A stretch of DNA of 64,000 bases from Rickettsiales bacterium (GTDB lineage: Bacteria > Pseudomonadota > Alphaproteobacteria > Rickettsiales > UBA998): assembly GCA_024304995.1 (NCBI GenBank), contig JAMWZD010000002.1, forward strand, positions 124,001 to 188,000. The letters run 5' to 3'. The stretch's first letter is position 1; each line of letters opens with the position of its first letter. Shown here piece by piece: positions 42,675 to 52,231 of the stretch. The notes below the pieces were generated by a model that was given only the letters and a program-made list of their open reading frames with translations, ran no database searches and was not told the origin of the DNA. The position numbers were made by a program, and so were the translations under genes.

Positions 42675-42716
42675 GAGTGTAACATATGCGATTTTCTGCT
42701 TAGTGTCATTACGAAA

Positions 42717-42796
42717 ACTCCCTCTCCCTATGGGTGAGGGAAGTGTCCACAGCATTACCAGCCCTCATCCTAACCTTCTCCCTGAGGGAGAAGGAA
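42717..42796. repeat. Palindromic intergenic repeat, family 2
   Basis: Two hairpins in one 80-base element: CTCCCTCTCCC with GGGTGAGGGA (42719-42741) and the perfect CCTTCTCCC/GGGAGAAGG (42774-42782/42786-42794) around a TGA loop; CCCTCATCCTAACC lies between. The layout matches a CCCTCTCCC/GGGAGAGGG type of dispersed repeat known from many bacterial genomes. It lies between the divergent rnd and ribH genes, upstream of both. Confidence 0.7.
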
Positions 42797-42842
42797 TGAA
42801 TAGTTACTTGCCTTTTGATGCTCAGATGCGTAAAAAGACAGC

Positions 42843-43271
42843 ATGAAAATTTTAATTGTTATTGCTGATTTTTACACCGATATTGCCGAGATGCAGCTTG
42901 AAGGCGCGAAAGATGCGTTGGAAGCCAAAGGCGTTGAATATGATATTGTGAATGTGCCAGGCGCATTGGAAATTCCTCCTGCCATCGCCTTTGCTGCGCA
43001 AAGCGTGCAATATGATGGTTATGTGGCATTAGGTTGCGTCATTCGCGGGGAAACCACGCATTATGATACGGTCTGTAATGATTCGTCTCGCGGCATTATG
43101 GAATTGGGCATTCAGCATTTTCTGCCCATTGGGAACGGTATTTTGACTGTGGAAAACCGCGAGCAAGCTGTGGCGCGGGCAGACAAGAAACAGAAGAACA
43201 AAGGCGCAGGCGCAGTGGATGCGTGTTTGCGTCTGGTGGAACTGCAAGCGCGTTGGATGGACACAGAATAA
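42843..43271 (+). CDS. ribH: 6,7-dimethyl-8-ribityllumazine synthase
   Basis: Condenses 5-amino-6-ribitylaminouracil with dihydroxybutanone phosphate in riboflavin synthesis. The 142-residue sequence holds [15 protein letters not shown] (substrate loop), [15 protein letters not shown] (catalytic His in THYD) and [18 protein letters not shown]. Other rib genes are absent; dcd follows after 10 bases. An oligomeric icosahedral or pentameric assembly is likely, by family knowledge. Confidence 0.96.
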   Translation: MKILIVIADFYTDIAEMQLEGAKDALEAKGVEYDIVNVPGALEIPPAIAFAAQSVQYDGYVALGCVIRGETTHYDTVCNDSSRGIMELGIQHFLPIGNGILTVENREQAVARADKKQKNKGAGAVDACLRLVELQARWMDTE

Positions 43272-43281
43272 AGAGGCGATT

Positions 43282-43851
43282 ATGGGCATTTTACCAGATC
43301 ATTGGATACGCGAGCAGGCGTTAAAACACAATATGATTGAACCGTTTGTGGAAAATCTGCAACGTGAGAATGTCATTTCTTACGGCGTATCATCTTATGG
43401 CTATGATGCACGCGTTTCTGATGAATTCAAGATTTTCACTAATGTGGATTCAGCTGTGGTTGACCCCAAAAACTTCGCCAATGAAGGATTTGTGGATAGG
43501 AAAACGGATATTTGCACCATCCCACCCAACAGCTTCGTGCTGGCACGCACGGTGGAATATTTCCGCATTCCTCGTGATACATTAGTGGTGTGTGTAGGAA
43601 AATCCACTTACGCACGTTGCGGGATTATCGTGAACGTCACCCCACTAGAGCCAGAATGGGAAGGGCATGTGACGCTGGAATTTTCAAACACCACGCCATT
43701 GCCAGCGCGGATTTATGCAAATGAAGGCGCATGTCAGTTTCTGTTCTTAAAAGCGGATAGTGTTTGTGAAACATCTTACGGTGACCGCAAGGGAAAATAT
43801 ATGCGTCAGGAAGGCGTGACATTGCCACGCATTGATGCAAAAGGGAAGTAA
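43282..43851 (+). CDS. dcd: dCTP deaminase
   Basis: Deaminates dCTP to dUTP for thymidylate synthesis (189 residues). Family blocks: [29 protein letters not shown], the phosphate-binding [19 protein letters not shown] and catalytic Glu in [14 protein letters not shown], then ACQFLF. The ATG at 43282 is supported by AAGAGG; the longer frame from 43219 would overlap ribH by 53 bases. It shares one base with murA (TAATG). Confidence 0.96.
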   Translation: MGILPDHWIREQALKHNMIEPFVENLQRENVISYGVSSYGYDARVSDEFKIFTNVDSAVVDPKNFANEGFVDRKTDICTIPPNSFVLARTVEYFRIPRDTLVVCVGKSTYARCGIIVNVTPLEPEWEGHVTLEFSNTTPLPARIYANEGACQFLFLKADSVCETSYGDRKGKYMRQEGVTLPRIDAKGK

Positions 43852-45143
43852 TGGACAAAATCAGAATTATTGGCGGTAAACCGCTTCATGGCAGTATCCG
43901 CACAAGTGGTGCAAAAAACGCGGCATTGCCGCTTATGTGCGCATCATTGCTCACGGCGAAACCGTTTACGCTCACAAACATTCCGTATCTTGCGGACATC
44001 GTCACTATGGCGCAGCTTTTGATGCAACATGGTGTGGAAATTACCATGTCGGACGGTCATAAAAAGCTAGAGGCAGGACAGCCTATTTCAGGGCGGACGC
44101 TGGAATTTGATGCAAGCAACATCACTAATCTCACGGCACATTACGATATTGTGCGCAAAATGCGTGCGTCTGTTCTCGTACTGGGTCCCTTGCTGGCACG
44201 TTTTGGTGAAGCAAAAGTCTCTCTGCCTGGTGGGTGCGCGATTGGGTCACGCCCGATTGATCTGCATTTAAAGGCGCTTGAAGCAATGGGCGCGGAAATT
44301 GAACTGGAACAGGGGTACATCCACGCCAAAGCGCCACAAGGTCTCAAAGGGGCGGATATTTATTTTGATAAGGTCTCTGTCGGTGCAACGGAAAACATCC
44401 TGATGGCAGCGTCACTGGCAGATGGAATCACACACATGCACAATGCAGCGCGCGAACCTGAAGTGGTGGATCTAGCGAACTGTCTGGTGGGCATGGGCGC
44501 AAAAATCGAAGGCATTGGCACAGCCGATCTGGTGGTGCATGGGCAGGCAGAGCTTGGCGCGGTGCATCACTCGGTCATTGCAGACCGTATTGAAGCAGGC
44601 ACATTCCTTTCCTGCTGCGCATTGGCGGGGGGTGATGTAACCGTAAAAGCAGCGCCAGTGGAAGCAATGGCTCCTGTAATTGACAAATATCGTGAAGCAG
44701 GGCTGGATATTACAACAACAGGCAGTTCCATTCGCATTAAAAGTGATGGGAAAATGAACCCTGTGGATGTGGTCACGCAACCACACCCAGGTTTCCCAAC
44801 CGATATGCAGGCGCAGATTATGGCAATGATGGTGATGACGGAAGGCGCATCCACCATCACTGAAACCATTTTTGAAAACCGCTTTATGCACGTACCAGAA
44901 CTCATGCGCATGGGCGCGAATATCCAGATTCAGGACAGAAGCGCGATTGTGCGTGGTGTGAAAAAACTTAATGGCGCAAACGTCATGGCAACAGATTTGC
45001 GAGCCTCTGTATCACTCGTGATTGCAGCCCTTGCAACAGAGGATGAAACTATCCTGCACCGCATTTATCACTTAGATAGAGGCTATGAAAATCTTGAAGC
45101 TAAACTCGCACAATGCGGCGCAGACGTGGAACGCATCAGCTAG
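43851..45143 (+). CDS. murA: UDP-N-acetylglucosamine 1-carboxyvinyltransferase
   Basis: First committed enzyme of peptidoglycan precursor synthesis; transfers enolpyruvate from PEP to UDP-GlcNAc. The 430-residue protein has GGKPLHGSIRTSGAKNAALP (Lys/Asn at the active site), the catalytic Cys in LPGGCAIGSRPIDLHLKALE, and TQPHPGFPTDMQAQIMAM and FENRFMHVPEL near the C-terminus. The active-site Cys suggests normal fosfomycin sensitivity. It is co-translated with dcd and converges on the pilus-like cluster with a 3-base gap. Confidence 0.97.
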   Translation: MDKIRIIGGKPLHGSIRTSGAKNAALPLMCASLLTAKPFTLTNIPYLADIVTMAQLLMQHGVEITMSDGHKKLEAGQPISGRTLEFDASNITNLTAHYDIVRKMRASVLVLGPLLARFGEAKVSLPGGCAIGSRPIDLHLKALEAMGAEIELEQGYIHAKAPQGLKGADIYFDKVSVGATENILMAASLADGITHMHNAAREPEVVDLANCLVGMGAKIEGIGTADLVVHGQAELGAVHHSVIADRIEAGTFLSCCALAGGDVTVKAAPVEAMAPVIDKYREAGLDITTTGSSIRIKSDGKMNPVDVVTQPHPGFPTDMQAQIMAMMVMTEGASTITETIFENRFMHVPELMRMGANIQIQDRSAIVRGVKKLNGANVMATDLRASVSLVIAALATEDETILHRIYHLDRGYENLEAKLAQCGADVERIS

Positions 45144-45146
45144 TGC

Positions 45147-45527
45147 TTATTTGCAATAGCGTGTTGAGCCTGTTGGAATATTTTCACCTAAGATAGAAAG
45201 ATTCTCATCTTCCCCGTCTTTATAGTAAGTGCCGACATGCACTTCTGTTGCACCCAGATGCTTCTGAAAAGCGCGGTTGTTGATGCGTGACGGCGGCACA
45301 CGAAGATTCATGGCAACATTGCCGCCATCCTGTGCCTGCACACCAGATGGCGCAACGCTTACATCGTTCCATTGGTTGCTCTCTGGATTATAGCGCACAT
45401 CAGGCTCAGTAGTTGCTTCCACTGGTACGCAATCCTGCTTAGCTTTGTCTTTTGTAGTGTAAAGTGCTGAAGCGGGAAGGCTGGTTATGCTGAATAATGC
45501 TATTGTCAGGTAAGATAATTTTATCAT
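45147..45527 (-). CDS. Exported uncharacterised protein, last gene of the pilus-like operon
   Basis: A 126-residue protein with a signal peptide (residues 1-21, ending PASA) and two cysteines in the mature part (DCVP and the penultimate Cys), which could form a disulfide. No family is recognised. It follows the PilP/GspC-like gene after 1 base and is therefore probably part of the assembly operon 45147-52062, working in the periplasm. Confidence 0.6.
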   Translation of the reverse strand: MIKLSYLTIALFSITSLPASALYTTKDKAKQDCVPVEATTEPDVRYNPESNQWNDVSVAPSGVQAQDGGNVAMNLRVPPSRINNRAFQKHLGATEVHVGTYYKDGEDENLSILGENIPTGSTRYCK

Positions 45528-45528
45528 G

Positions 45529-46377
45529 TTATTCTGTTATACGCTCGCCAATGGATTTACGTTTTCTGATCTGAGTATCATACTGTTCTGGGAAGGGGGC
45601 TGCAACCGTGTCCGTTGGTTCCGCTGCAGATGGTTCCGCTGCAGGTACAGGCGCGGCTGCAACGCCATCTGATGTTGGAACACCATCAGGGTAATAGGTT
45701 ACAATATTTAATGCGCGAGGATTCCCTTCCAGCAGTTTCATATAGCCACTGGCAAAAAACTGATTTGGTTCTAATGTAAAGCTGATACTATCATCCAGAA
45801 TGTAAATAGGGTTTTTGCTGCTGGTGGCCACGGCACGATGTTCCATCAGATTAGGAAGTAATGGAATATCATCATTTTCCTTATCTTTTCTTATCTGCTC
45901 AATCACTCGTTCATCCTGCGGTGTCCAGACAAGGTGAACAGAATCACGGTTGATGGACTGCACATAGAGTTCTTTGTCTCTTGCATTGTTAGAGGAGGTA
46001 ATCAGAATATTATTCACATATACAGACCATGCTTTTGGCGTGTCATACATGATGGATGCAACATAATAATGCGGGAAAATTATCGGTGGTGCTGGAGGCG
46101 CTTCGGGGTCTTTCAGTCCTTCAAGATCAAGCGTCGCTTTTTCTTCAGGCGATAGGGACTCAACTTCAAATCCGTCACGTTCATATTTTTCTATATTATC
46201 CAGATAGGGAATAATATCCTTTGGGGCATAAAGCAATATGAGTGGGTCTTTTCCAAAAGAAGGCACAAACTCTCCTTCTCTTGATAGCCCGTCAGTGTTG
46301 ATTTTGCCTTCCTGCGCCACGCTGCTATGCGCTGAAAATAACAATAATACAGATAATAATGTTATGAAATGCTTCAT
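45529..46377 (-). CDS. Exported protein of the pilus-like operon (PilP/GspC-like domain suspected)
   Basis: A 282-residue exported protein: signal peptide to about residue 21, Pro-rich segment near 95-105 (DPEAPPAPP), then a beta-rich domain (YYVASIMYDTPKAWSVYVNN, VQSINRDSVHLVW, ISFTLEPNQFF) with the strand order and Val/Ile pattern of the small homology-region domains of GspC/PilP. The last 45 residues are Ala/Pro/Glu-rich and basic at the end. The ATG at 46377 overlaps the PilO-like stop by 4 bases and gives a better signal peptide than 46413. The PilP/GspC link is an inference from pattern and position. Confidence 0.6.
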   Translation of the reverse strand: MKHFITLLSVLLLFSAHSSVAQEGKINTDGLSREGEFVPSFGKDPLILLYAPKDIIPYLDNIEKYERDGFEVESLSPEEKATLDLEGLKDPEAPPAPPIIFPHYYVASIMYDTPKAWSVYVNNILITSSNNARDKELYVQSINRDSVHLVWTPQDERVIEQIRKDKENDDIPLLPNLMEHRAVATSSKNPIYILDDSISFTLEPNQFFASGYMKLLEGNPRALNIVTYYPDGVPTSDGVAAAPVPAAEPSAAEPTDTVAAPFPEQYDTQIRKRKSIGERITE

Positions 46378-47012
46378 GGTTGCACCGTTTCCTTTCGGGC
46401 AATCCCAATCCATAAAAATGACAATTCCGCCTGCACAATGGATGGGGTCGAACCACGTCTGACATCCTGATATAGTGCATCTGACATAGGACGTTCACGA
46501 GTGACAGAAAATTCTGCAAATCTCACATATCCTGATAATTCTTCCTGCAACTCATTGATGAACGCATAGATATGCGCATCACTCAGCCCAAAAAACGTCA
46601 TATTGACTTCGCGGTAAAGAGGTTCAAACCCTTCATATTTTTGGTTTGAATCTCCGTAAATTTTTTCGCTTGAGATTTTAAGTTCCAGATTTGTCAGCCT
46701 GTATTTCTGGCGCAAATTATTGATAACCCTTTGTGCATTATCAATATCCAGCGTGAATTTCCCAATATCATATTCTTGTAATAATTCATTATAGCGATTG
46801 AATGAAGATTCATAGATATTGAACTTCTGCTCCAGTTCAGAGACTTTCAGTCTCTTTTGTCTCAAAGTGCGTTCAACTTCCTGTTTTTCTGCGTAAGCTG
46901 AGTCACTATACATATATGCACCATATGCCAGCGCGCCGCTTATCACCACGGATACGAGAAAAATAATAATAACTTTTTTAAATTTTCTTTTCAGAAGTTC
47001 GGATTTGCTCAT
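46374..47012 (-). CDS. PilO/GspM-like membrane protein
   Basis: A 212-residue bitopic protein: basic N-terminus, one membrane helix (about 13-33), a coiled coil (about 40-85) and a ferredoxin-like periplasmic domain (LTNLELKISSE, EVNMTFFGLSDAHIYAFINELQ, AELSFLWI). This is the layout of PilO and GspM, which bridge the cytoplasmic platform and outer-membrane secretin. It overlaps its neighbours by 4 bases on each side (46374-46377 and 47009-47012). Sequence similarity is weak, so the call rests mainly on architecture and position. Confidence 0.65.
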   Translation of the reverse strand: MSKSELLKRKFKKVIIIFLVSVVISGALAYGAYMYSDSAYAEKQEVERTLRQKRLKVSELEQKFNIYESSFNRYNELLQEYDIGKFTLDIDNAQRVINNLRQKYRLTNLELKISSEKIYGDSNQKYEGFEPLYREVNMTFFGLSDAHIYAFINELQEELSGYVRFAEFSVTRERPMSDALYQDVRRGSTPSIVQAELSFLWIGIARKETVQP

Positions 47013-48736
47013 AATGCACCTCCGTCTTTTTTCACTGGGCCAGTAATATTTAGCGGCACTTCCAGCACCTGCCCATCCTGAGGTGTTTCTTTCATTTTTT
47101 CAAAATTGATGCTCACTTCGTCTGTGGTGGCTTCAAGTTCTGGAACAGACCCTTGCAGCAATTTATAATTATCCAGCTCCGTTTCCAGAAATTCCAGTTT
47201 TTTGCTCCAAATATCCGAAACATTTAGTTTTGCATCTAATGGCGCGTTAATTTCAAAGACAATATCAGTAGTTGTAATATCATCATTCTGGTCATTTGCT
47301 ACAGGGCGTGCACCATTATTCATCACATCTTCTTTAATACCTACGACCCATTCTAATTTTGAGATAGTGAGGTTGTTATCAATAATCTTTGCAAGAGATG
47401 GCAGTAATGTGAAAAACTCTGGCGATGATTCTGAAATAATATCAGTAATTTTAATAAGTGAATCCACCACATATGGGTCTTCCTTAAAATCCTGTGCATC
47501 TCCTTCAAATCGCGTTAGCCGCGTGGTTATTTCGGACACATCATTTTCCAGTTCTGAGGTTTCTGCCGCATAGGAAAAGGCGCTATAGAGAAAATATCCA
47601 CACGTGCCAATCAGTGCCAGTGTTCCAAGTGCGCTGGCTCCTTTTAACAAACCAATATATTTATAGAGATTTTCGGCTTTTCGGATAAAACTAGTATCTA
47701 ATTGCAGTTGCTCTTTTTTGGCACTAAAAAAGGCTATGGATAGCAGAATGTCTGAATATCGGTCACCCGATAGCACAGAATCTTCAATGTTGAGAATTTT
47801 CGCTGCTTCATAAGGGGTCAGAATTTCTGTCTGATTAGAGGAAAAGGCTTCACTGCTGAGCGCTTTTTTGATTTCCTCGCCAACAATCATAATAATGTTG
47901 AGTCTGGAATTATTATTATAGGATAAGCGTCTCAGATATTCGATAGTATTTTTTGTTTCCTGTTCAATATTGCCTGCAAGCACGGAAACGTTGCTATCAT
48001 CCAGGATCTGAGACATACGGGTAAATATGAGTTTGCCATCTTTCATGACAACCTGTCTGAAACCGCCAGTTTTGTTATTAGTCACCAGAATGTCCCATTC
48101 AGATGATTCTGTGGATGGGTCAACTGCGTCATTTTTCTTTTTGCGTTTGAACCCTTTTTTCTTTCCCTCGGAAGCGTCAGCCTTTCCCTGGAACAGGTCT
48201 TTTTTCACTCGCTGAATCAGCGTTTGAGATTCCACAGGGGCGAGATAAATGCCTACAAAACGGTTAGGAAGATCATATAACAGATCGCACCAATTTCTGA
48301 GGTTTTCACTATATGCCAGCGCAATCAACATGAAATTCCAGTCTTTTCTGCCAGATTTTTCACGCCCTAATGAGATATAGCCTTTAATATCTTCATTTGA
48401 AAAATCCCTGTCCAGACGGCGTTGAACAATTTTCTTCACACCAATCGGTGTGACGGGAGGAAGCGTATGTTTCACATATGACTGATCCAGCGTATCCACC
48501 AGCATTTTGATGGGATAAGTCGGGTATTCATTCATTAAAGTGACTAATGTGTCGGTTGTATTATCTGTCGGGGAAGGGGAGTAGAGTCTTCTTGTGACTA
48601 CGCCACCTTCTATGCATGAAAGTATGCCGCCCTCATCTCCTACAAAGAGAATGAAATAGCCCTTTACCTTCTTCCCGCTTTTTTTGCTGGGAACTTTGGC
48701 TTTTTCTTCTTTTTTGCTGCGTGAAAGTCGTCCCAT
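47009..48736 (-). CDS. PilM/PilN-like fused assembly protein
   Basis: A 575-residue protein. The first about 355 residues, after a Lys-rich leader, are cytoplasmic and resemble an actin-like PilM/GspL domain (FVGDEGGILSCIEGG, YPIKMLVDTLDQSYVKHTLPP, GVKKIVQRRLDRDF). A Lys-rich insert lies near 190-205 (KKKGFKRKKKNDA). One membrane helix at about 365-390 is followed by a PilN-like periplasmic domain with coiled coil. A PilM-PilN fusion, the same layout as GspL, fits. It should recruit the ATPase next door to the platform. Confidence 0.7.
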   Translation of the reverse strand: MGRLSRSKKEEKAKVPSKKSGKKVKGYFILFVGDEGGILSCIEGGVVTRRLYSPSPTDNTTDTLVTLMNEYPTYPIKMLVDTLDQSYVKHTLPPVTPIGVKKIVQRRLDRDFSNEDIKGYISLGREKSGRKDWNFMLIALAYSENLRNWCDLLYDLPNRFVGIYLAPVESQTLIQRVKKDLFQGKADASEGKKKGFKRKKKNDAVDPSTESSEWDILVTNNKTGGFRQVVMKDGKLIFTRMSQILDDSNVSVLAGNIEQETKNTIEYLRRLSYNNNSRLNIIMIVGEEIKKALSSEAFSSNQTEILTPYEAAKILNIEDSVLSGDRYSDILLSIAFFSAKKEQLQLDTSFIRKAENLYKYIGLLKGASALGTLALIGTCGYFLYSAFSYAAETSELENDVSEITTRLTRFEGDAQDFKEDPYVVDSLIKITDIISESSPEFFTLLPSLAKIIDNNLTISKLEWVVGIKEDVMNNGARPVANDQNDDITTTDIVFEINAPLDAKLNVSDIWSKKLEFLETELDNYKLLQGSVPELEATTDEVSINFEKMKETPQDGQVLEVPLNITGPVKKDGGAL

Positions 48737-48739
48737 ATA

Positions 48740-49942
48740 TTAGAAATCCATTTCACTGAATGAGTTATAAAGAGGGCCAAATACGGCGGCAATCACCCAG
48801 AAAATCATTGAACCCATGATCACGGTCATAATAGGCTGAATAAGCGCAATCATCCCTTCAACCGCGTCATCCACTTCGCGTTTGTAGAAATAATTGATAT
48901 TTTCAAGTGCTTCGTTCAAGTTACCGCTATCCTCTCCAATTTTAAACATTCGCACAACAAGGTTAGGAAATTGTGAAGATATACGGATAGAATCTGTCAG
49001 ACGGTTTCCTTCTGAAACACTGCCATGCACCAGATCAATAGATTCCTGCAATACGCGATTGCCCACCACTTTCTTTCCCGCGATTAACGAATCAAGAATA
49101 TCAATACCACTGCTAAACATGACGGCAAAAAAGTGTGTGAAGCGTGCCATATTGATCTTGCGGATAACCTGTCCGATAACAGGAAAATGCAACATCATAT
49201 TATCAAACTTATACGCAAAAGCATAAGATGTTTTATAGAATGCTGTAATGATGATAGAGAGTATAATCGGCACGGCGATGACAAGATACCAGTATTCTCC
49301 AAAGAACTCCGAGAACGCAATCAGCGCTTTGGTGTGAAGTGGAATATGAAAGCCTTGCGACACAATAAAGTCAATCAACTGTGGTACAACAAACAGCATC
49401 AGAATGGAGATAACGCCCGTTAATACGACTGCAAGCACAATAGGGTAGGTCACAGCTTTTTTAATCTTACGGCGCAACTCGCCTGACCATTTCATATGCT
49501 CACTAAGATTAATAAAGGATTCCTGCAGGTTTCCCGTTTCTTCCCCTGCCGCAATCAAACCGACAAACACTTCGTTGAACACATCAGGATGTTTGCTTAA
49601 AGCCTCCGAAAAAAGTGATCCTGCTTTAATGGCTTCATAGACTTCAGAAAGCACGTTTTTCAGCTTTATGGAATCCGTAGCATCTCGCGCATCATCCAAT
49701 GCTTCATGCAGAGGCACACCTGCTTTTTCGAGCTGCTCCATATGCATACAGAACACAATCATATCTTTCAGTTTTACTTTTGAAAACATGCCTGCTTTTT
49801 TGTCTTTCACTGCTTTGCAATTCATCAGATCCAGACCGAGGTCTTTCAGGCGTGCTTCAAGGTCAAGCTCGTTCGCGGCAACCATTTCCCCTGCTAATAC
49901 GCGTCCAGCATCATTGACGGACTTATATTTATATAACTGCAT
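48740..49942 (-). CDS. Type II secretion/type IV pilus inner-membrane platform protein (PilC/GspF)
   Basis: A 400-residue protein with two T2SSF domains (about 70-190 and 270-395) and three membrane segments. FCMHMEQLEKAGVPLHEALDDARDAT is the first domain; the second includes RFTHFFAVMFSSGIDILDSL and GEDSGNLNEALENINYFYKRE. It forms the platform rotated or pushed by the GspE/PilB-type ATPase. It lies 2 bases after that ATPase gene and 3 bases before the PilM/N fusion. Confidence 0.93.
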   Translation of the reverse strand: MQLYKYKSVNDAGRVLAGEMVAANELDLEARLKDLGLDLMNCKAVKDKKAGMFSKVKLKDMIVFCMHMEQLEKAGVPLHEALDDARDATDSIKLKNVLSEVYEAIKAGSLFSEALSKHPDVFNEVFVGLIAAGEETGNLQESFINLSEHMKWSGELRRKIKKAVTYPIVLAVVLTGVISILMLFVVPQLIDFIVSQGFHIPLHTKALIAFSEFFGEYWYLVIAVPIILSIIITAFYKTSYAFAYKFDNMMLHFPVIGQVIRKINMARFTHFFAVMFSSGIDILDSLIAGKKVVGNRVLQESIDLVHGSVSEGNRLTDSIRISSQFPNLVVRMFKIGEDSGNLNEALENINYFYKREVDDAVEGMIALIQPIMTVIMGSMIFWVIAAVFGPLYNSFSEMDF

Positions 49943-49944
49943 GT

Positions 49945-52062
49945 CTACATCCTATCCGTTACGTTTACGCGGCGTATTAACTCTGCCACATCAATATCGC
50001 CGTTGAGAATTTTGGTGATGCCATCTTCCACCATCGGAATAAACCCTTTATTGAGCAGATATTCCGTCATCTGAGAACGTGTAGCACCTACGGTGATGAG
50101 TTCATCCATCCCTTCATCCACGGGCAGAATTTCCACCAGCGCCACCCTGCCTTTATAGCCTTTCTGATTGCATTCATCGCAACCAACAGATTCATATATT
50201 TCTGGAGGGTTAGCAGGGTTTTTGCCCAGAATTTTGCAATCTTCAGGGGTGGCTAGTTTTTTCTTTTTGCAGGCTTTGCATAATTTCCGCGCCAGACGCT
50301 GCGCCAGTGCGCAAATGAGCGAGCCTGAAAGCATGTGTGATGGCACACCAATATCGTTCAGTCGTGGAATCACACCCAGCGCATCATTGGTGTGCAGGGT
50401 GGTGAACACCTGATGACCTGTAAGTGCAGCACGCACGGCGTTGAGTGCAGTTTCCTCGTCACGCACCTCCCCAATGAAGATGATGTCAGGATCTTGTCGC
50501 ATCAACGATTTAATTCCGCTGGAAAATGTCATGATGCCTTCTTTCACGTAAGTCTGGCGAATGAGTGGCAGTTCATATTCCACGGGGTCTTCCAGTGTCA
50601 TGATGTTTACATCAATCGAGTTGATGTAATTCAGGATAGAATAAAGTGTGGTGGTTTTACCCGACCCCGTAGGACCTGTGACAATAATAATTCCCTCAGG
50701 GCGTTTGAGCAGGCGCTTGAGCAGGCTCATATTATGTTCGGTGAAGCCGAGATATTCCAACGGGAGAATGGATTTAGACTTATCCAGCAAACGCATCACG
50801 ATATTTTCACCAAACACGGTGGGCTGCGTTGCGACACGGAAATCTACCTCTCGCCCCATTGCGTTAAATGCAATACGTCCATCCTGCGGCAATCGCGTTT
50901 CCGCAATGTTCATTTTGGACATGATTTTAATACGCACCGCAATGGCAGACCAGTAATCACGGTGGAAAGAGCGCACCTGAATGAGCTGACCATCAATACG
51001 GTAGCGCAAGCGGAGGAACGTGCCCTCTGGTTCAAAGTGAATATCAGACACGCCTTGCTTTACTGCATCAAGCAACAGCGCATTCACCAGACGCACGGTT
51101 GGACTAACATACCCGTCATCATTGCCATCAAGAACACTATTGTCTTTGTCTTTAATGCCCGTTTCAATTTCTTTCAAAATCCCGTCAATCGAGATTTCGT
51201 AATCATAATATTGATCTGCCAGTTCCTGAATTTCCGTTTCTGTGGAATAGACAGGTTTAATATTCGTGCCTTTCGGCACATGGCGGCGCACTGCATCAAT
51301 CGCCAGTACGTTATGCACATCTGCCATCGCCAGACGCAATTCATTGCGTTCCAGTGAAATAGGGATGACTTTGTGGCGACGCGCGGTATCCTTTGAAATC
51401 ATCTTAATGACGTTGGGATCAAGGAAGGTGCTTTTGCTATCAAAGCGTTCTGTTCCCGTGGATTCTGCCAGCACCTCAGCAAGGGCGGAATCCGTAATGA
51501 AGCCAAAATCAACGAGGATTTGTCCAAGCAGATTTTTGTTTTTCTTCTGTTCCTGCAAAGCAACATCAAGCTGATCTTTCGAGATAAGCCCCATATGGAT
51601 GAGCCGCTCACCAATACGCATTTTCTTAATGCGTTCTTTTTGTTCATTTTTGCCAAAATCTTCAGGAAGCACGCTTTCAGTCTGCGTATTGTTTAAATCA
51701 ATAGAGGATTTAAAAATGTCGGGCAGGTTATCAATATTGGTGTAATTATTATAATCCTTGCGCTCAGAATTAGTGTCAGTCAGTGCAGCGTCTGTGTTGG
51801 CAGCAGCATTAGCTGTTTCTTCGTCTATCATTGGAGCTGTGGTGCCTGCCATTTCTTCAAGCGGGTGATGTTCAGTTTCGTCTGACGTAGCGGGTTCAGA
51901 TTGTTGTATATGCCATTGCACGTCTTCAGGGCGCGTTTCAACTGGTGCACCAAAACGCTTACGCTGCTCCTCCAGAAATTTCTGATAATCAGAAAATCCT
52001 TCAGAGTAAGATGCATCCTCCTGCATCATATCGTCATTTTGCTGCATCATAGACACGGTCAT
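49945..52062 (-). CDS. GspE/PilB-type assembly ATPase with MshEN domain
   Basis: A 705-residue cytoplasmic AAA ATPase powering pilus or pseudopilus assembly. Residues 1-140 are acidic and low-complexity. Residues 149-200 form an MshEN-type domain with two copies of the c-di-GMP-binding pattern (RIGERLIHMGLISKDQLDVA, then LLGQILVDFGFITDSALAEV). The core has Walker A GPTGSGKTT (463-471), the Asp box, LMRQDPDIIFIGEVRDEETA (Walker B) and a zinc site CKAC/CDEC. It is the first gene of the operon and lies divergent to the ABC ATPase. Several Met codons near the N-terminus leave the exact start open. Confidence 0.93.
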   Translation of the reverse strand: MTVSMMQQNDDMMQEDASYSEGFSDYQKFLEEQRKRFGAPVETRPEDVQWHIQQSEPATSDETEHHPLEEMAGTTAPMIDEETANAAANTDAALTDTNSERKDYNNYTNIDNLPDIFKSSIDLNNTQTESVLPEDFGKNEQKERIKKMRIGERLIHMGLISKDQLDVALQEQKKNKNLLGQILVDFGFITDSALAEVLAESTGTERFDSKSTFLDPNVIKMISKDTARRHKVIPISLERNELRLAMADVHNVLAIDAVRRHVPKGTNIKPVYSTETEIQELADQYYDYEISIDGILKEIETGIKDKDNSVLDGNDDGYVSPTVRLVNALLLDAVKQGVSDIHFEPEGTFLRLRYRIDGQLIQVRSFHRDYWSAIAVRIKIMSKMNIAETRLPQDGRIAFNAMGREVDFRVATQPTVFGENIVMRLLDKSKSILPLEYLGFTEHNMSLLKRLLKRPEGIIIVTGPTGSGKTTTLYSILNYINSIDVNIMTLEDPVEYELPLIRQTYVKEGIMTFSSGIKSLMRQDPDIIFIGEVRDEETALNAVRAALTGHQVFTTLHTNDALGVIPRLNDIGVPSHMLSGSLICALAQRLARKLCKACKKKKLATPEDCKILGKNPANPPEIYESVGCDECNQKGYKGRVALVEILPVDEGMDELITVGATRSQMTEYLLNKGFIPMVEDGITKILNGDIDVAELIRRVNVTDRM

Positions 52063-52231
52063 TTCACTGCATAAATTGGTTGCTCATAGTGAAACTGTTG
52101 CATCATTAAATTAAATATCTGCTAATTTTTAAGTAAATTTCTTATCAATGCTTAAAAAACGCACCAAATATTTGCAACTATGCACGGAAATTGCATATTA
52201 TCAGTTATATAACATAAATATAGGGTAGCAT

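Noticed and set aside
50392-51357. 321-codon plus-strand frame opposite the GspE-like gene
   Set aside because: His/Phe/Asn-rich product with no domain, wholly inside a strongly conserved ATPase gene on the other strand.
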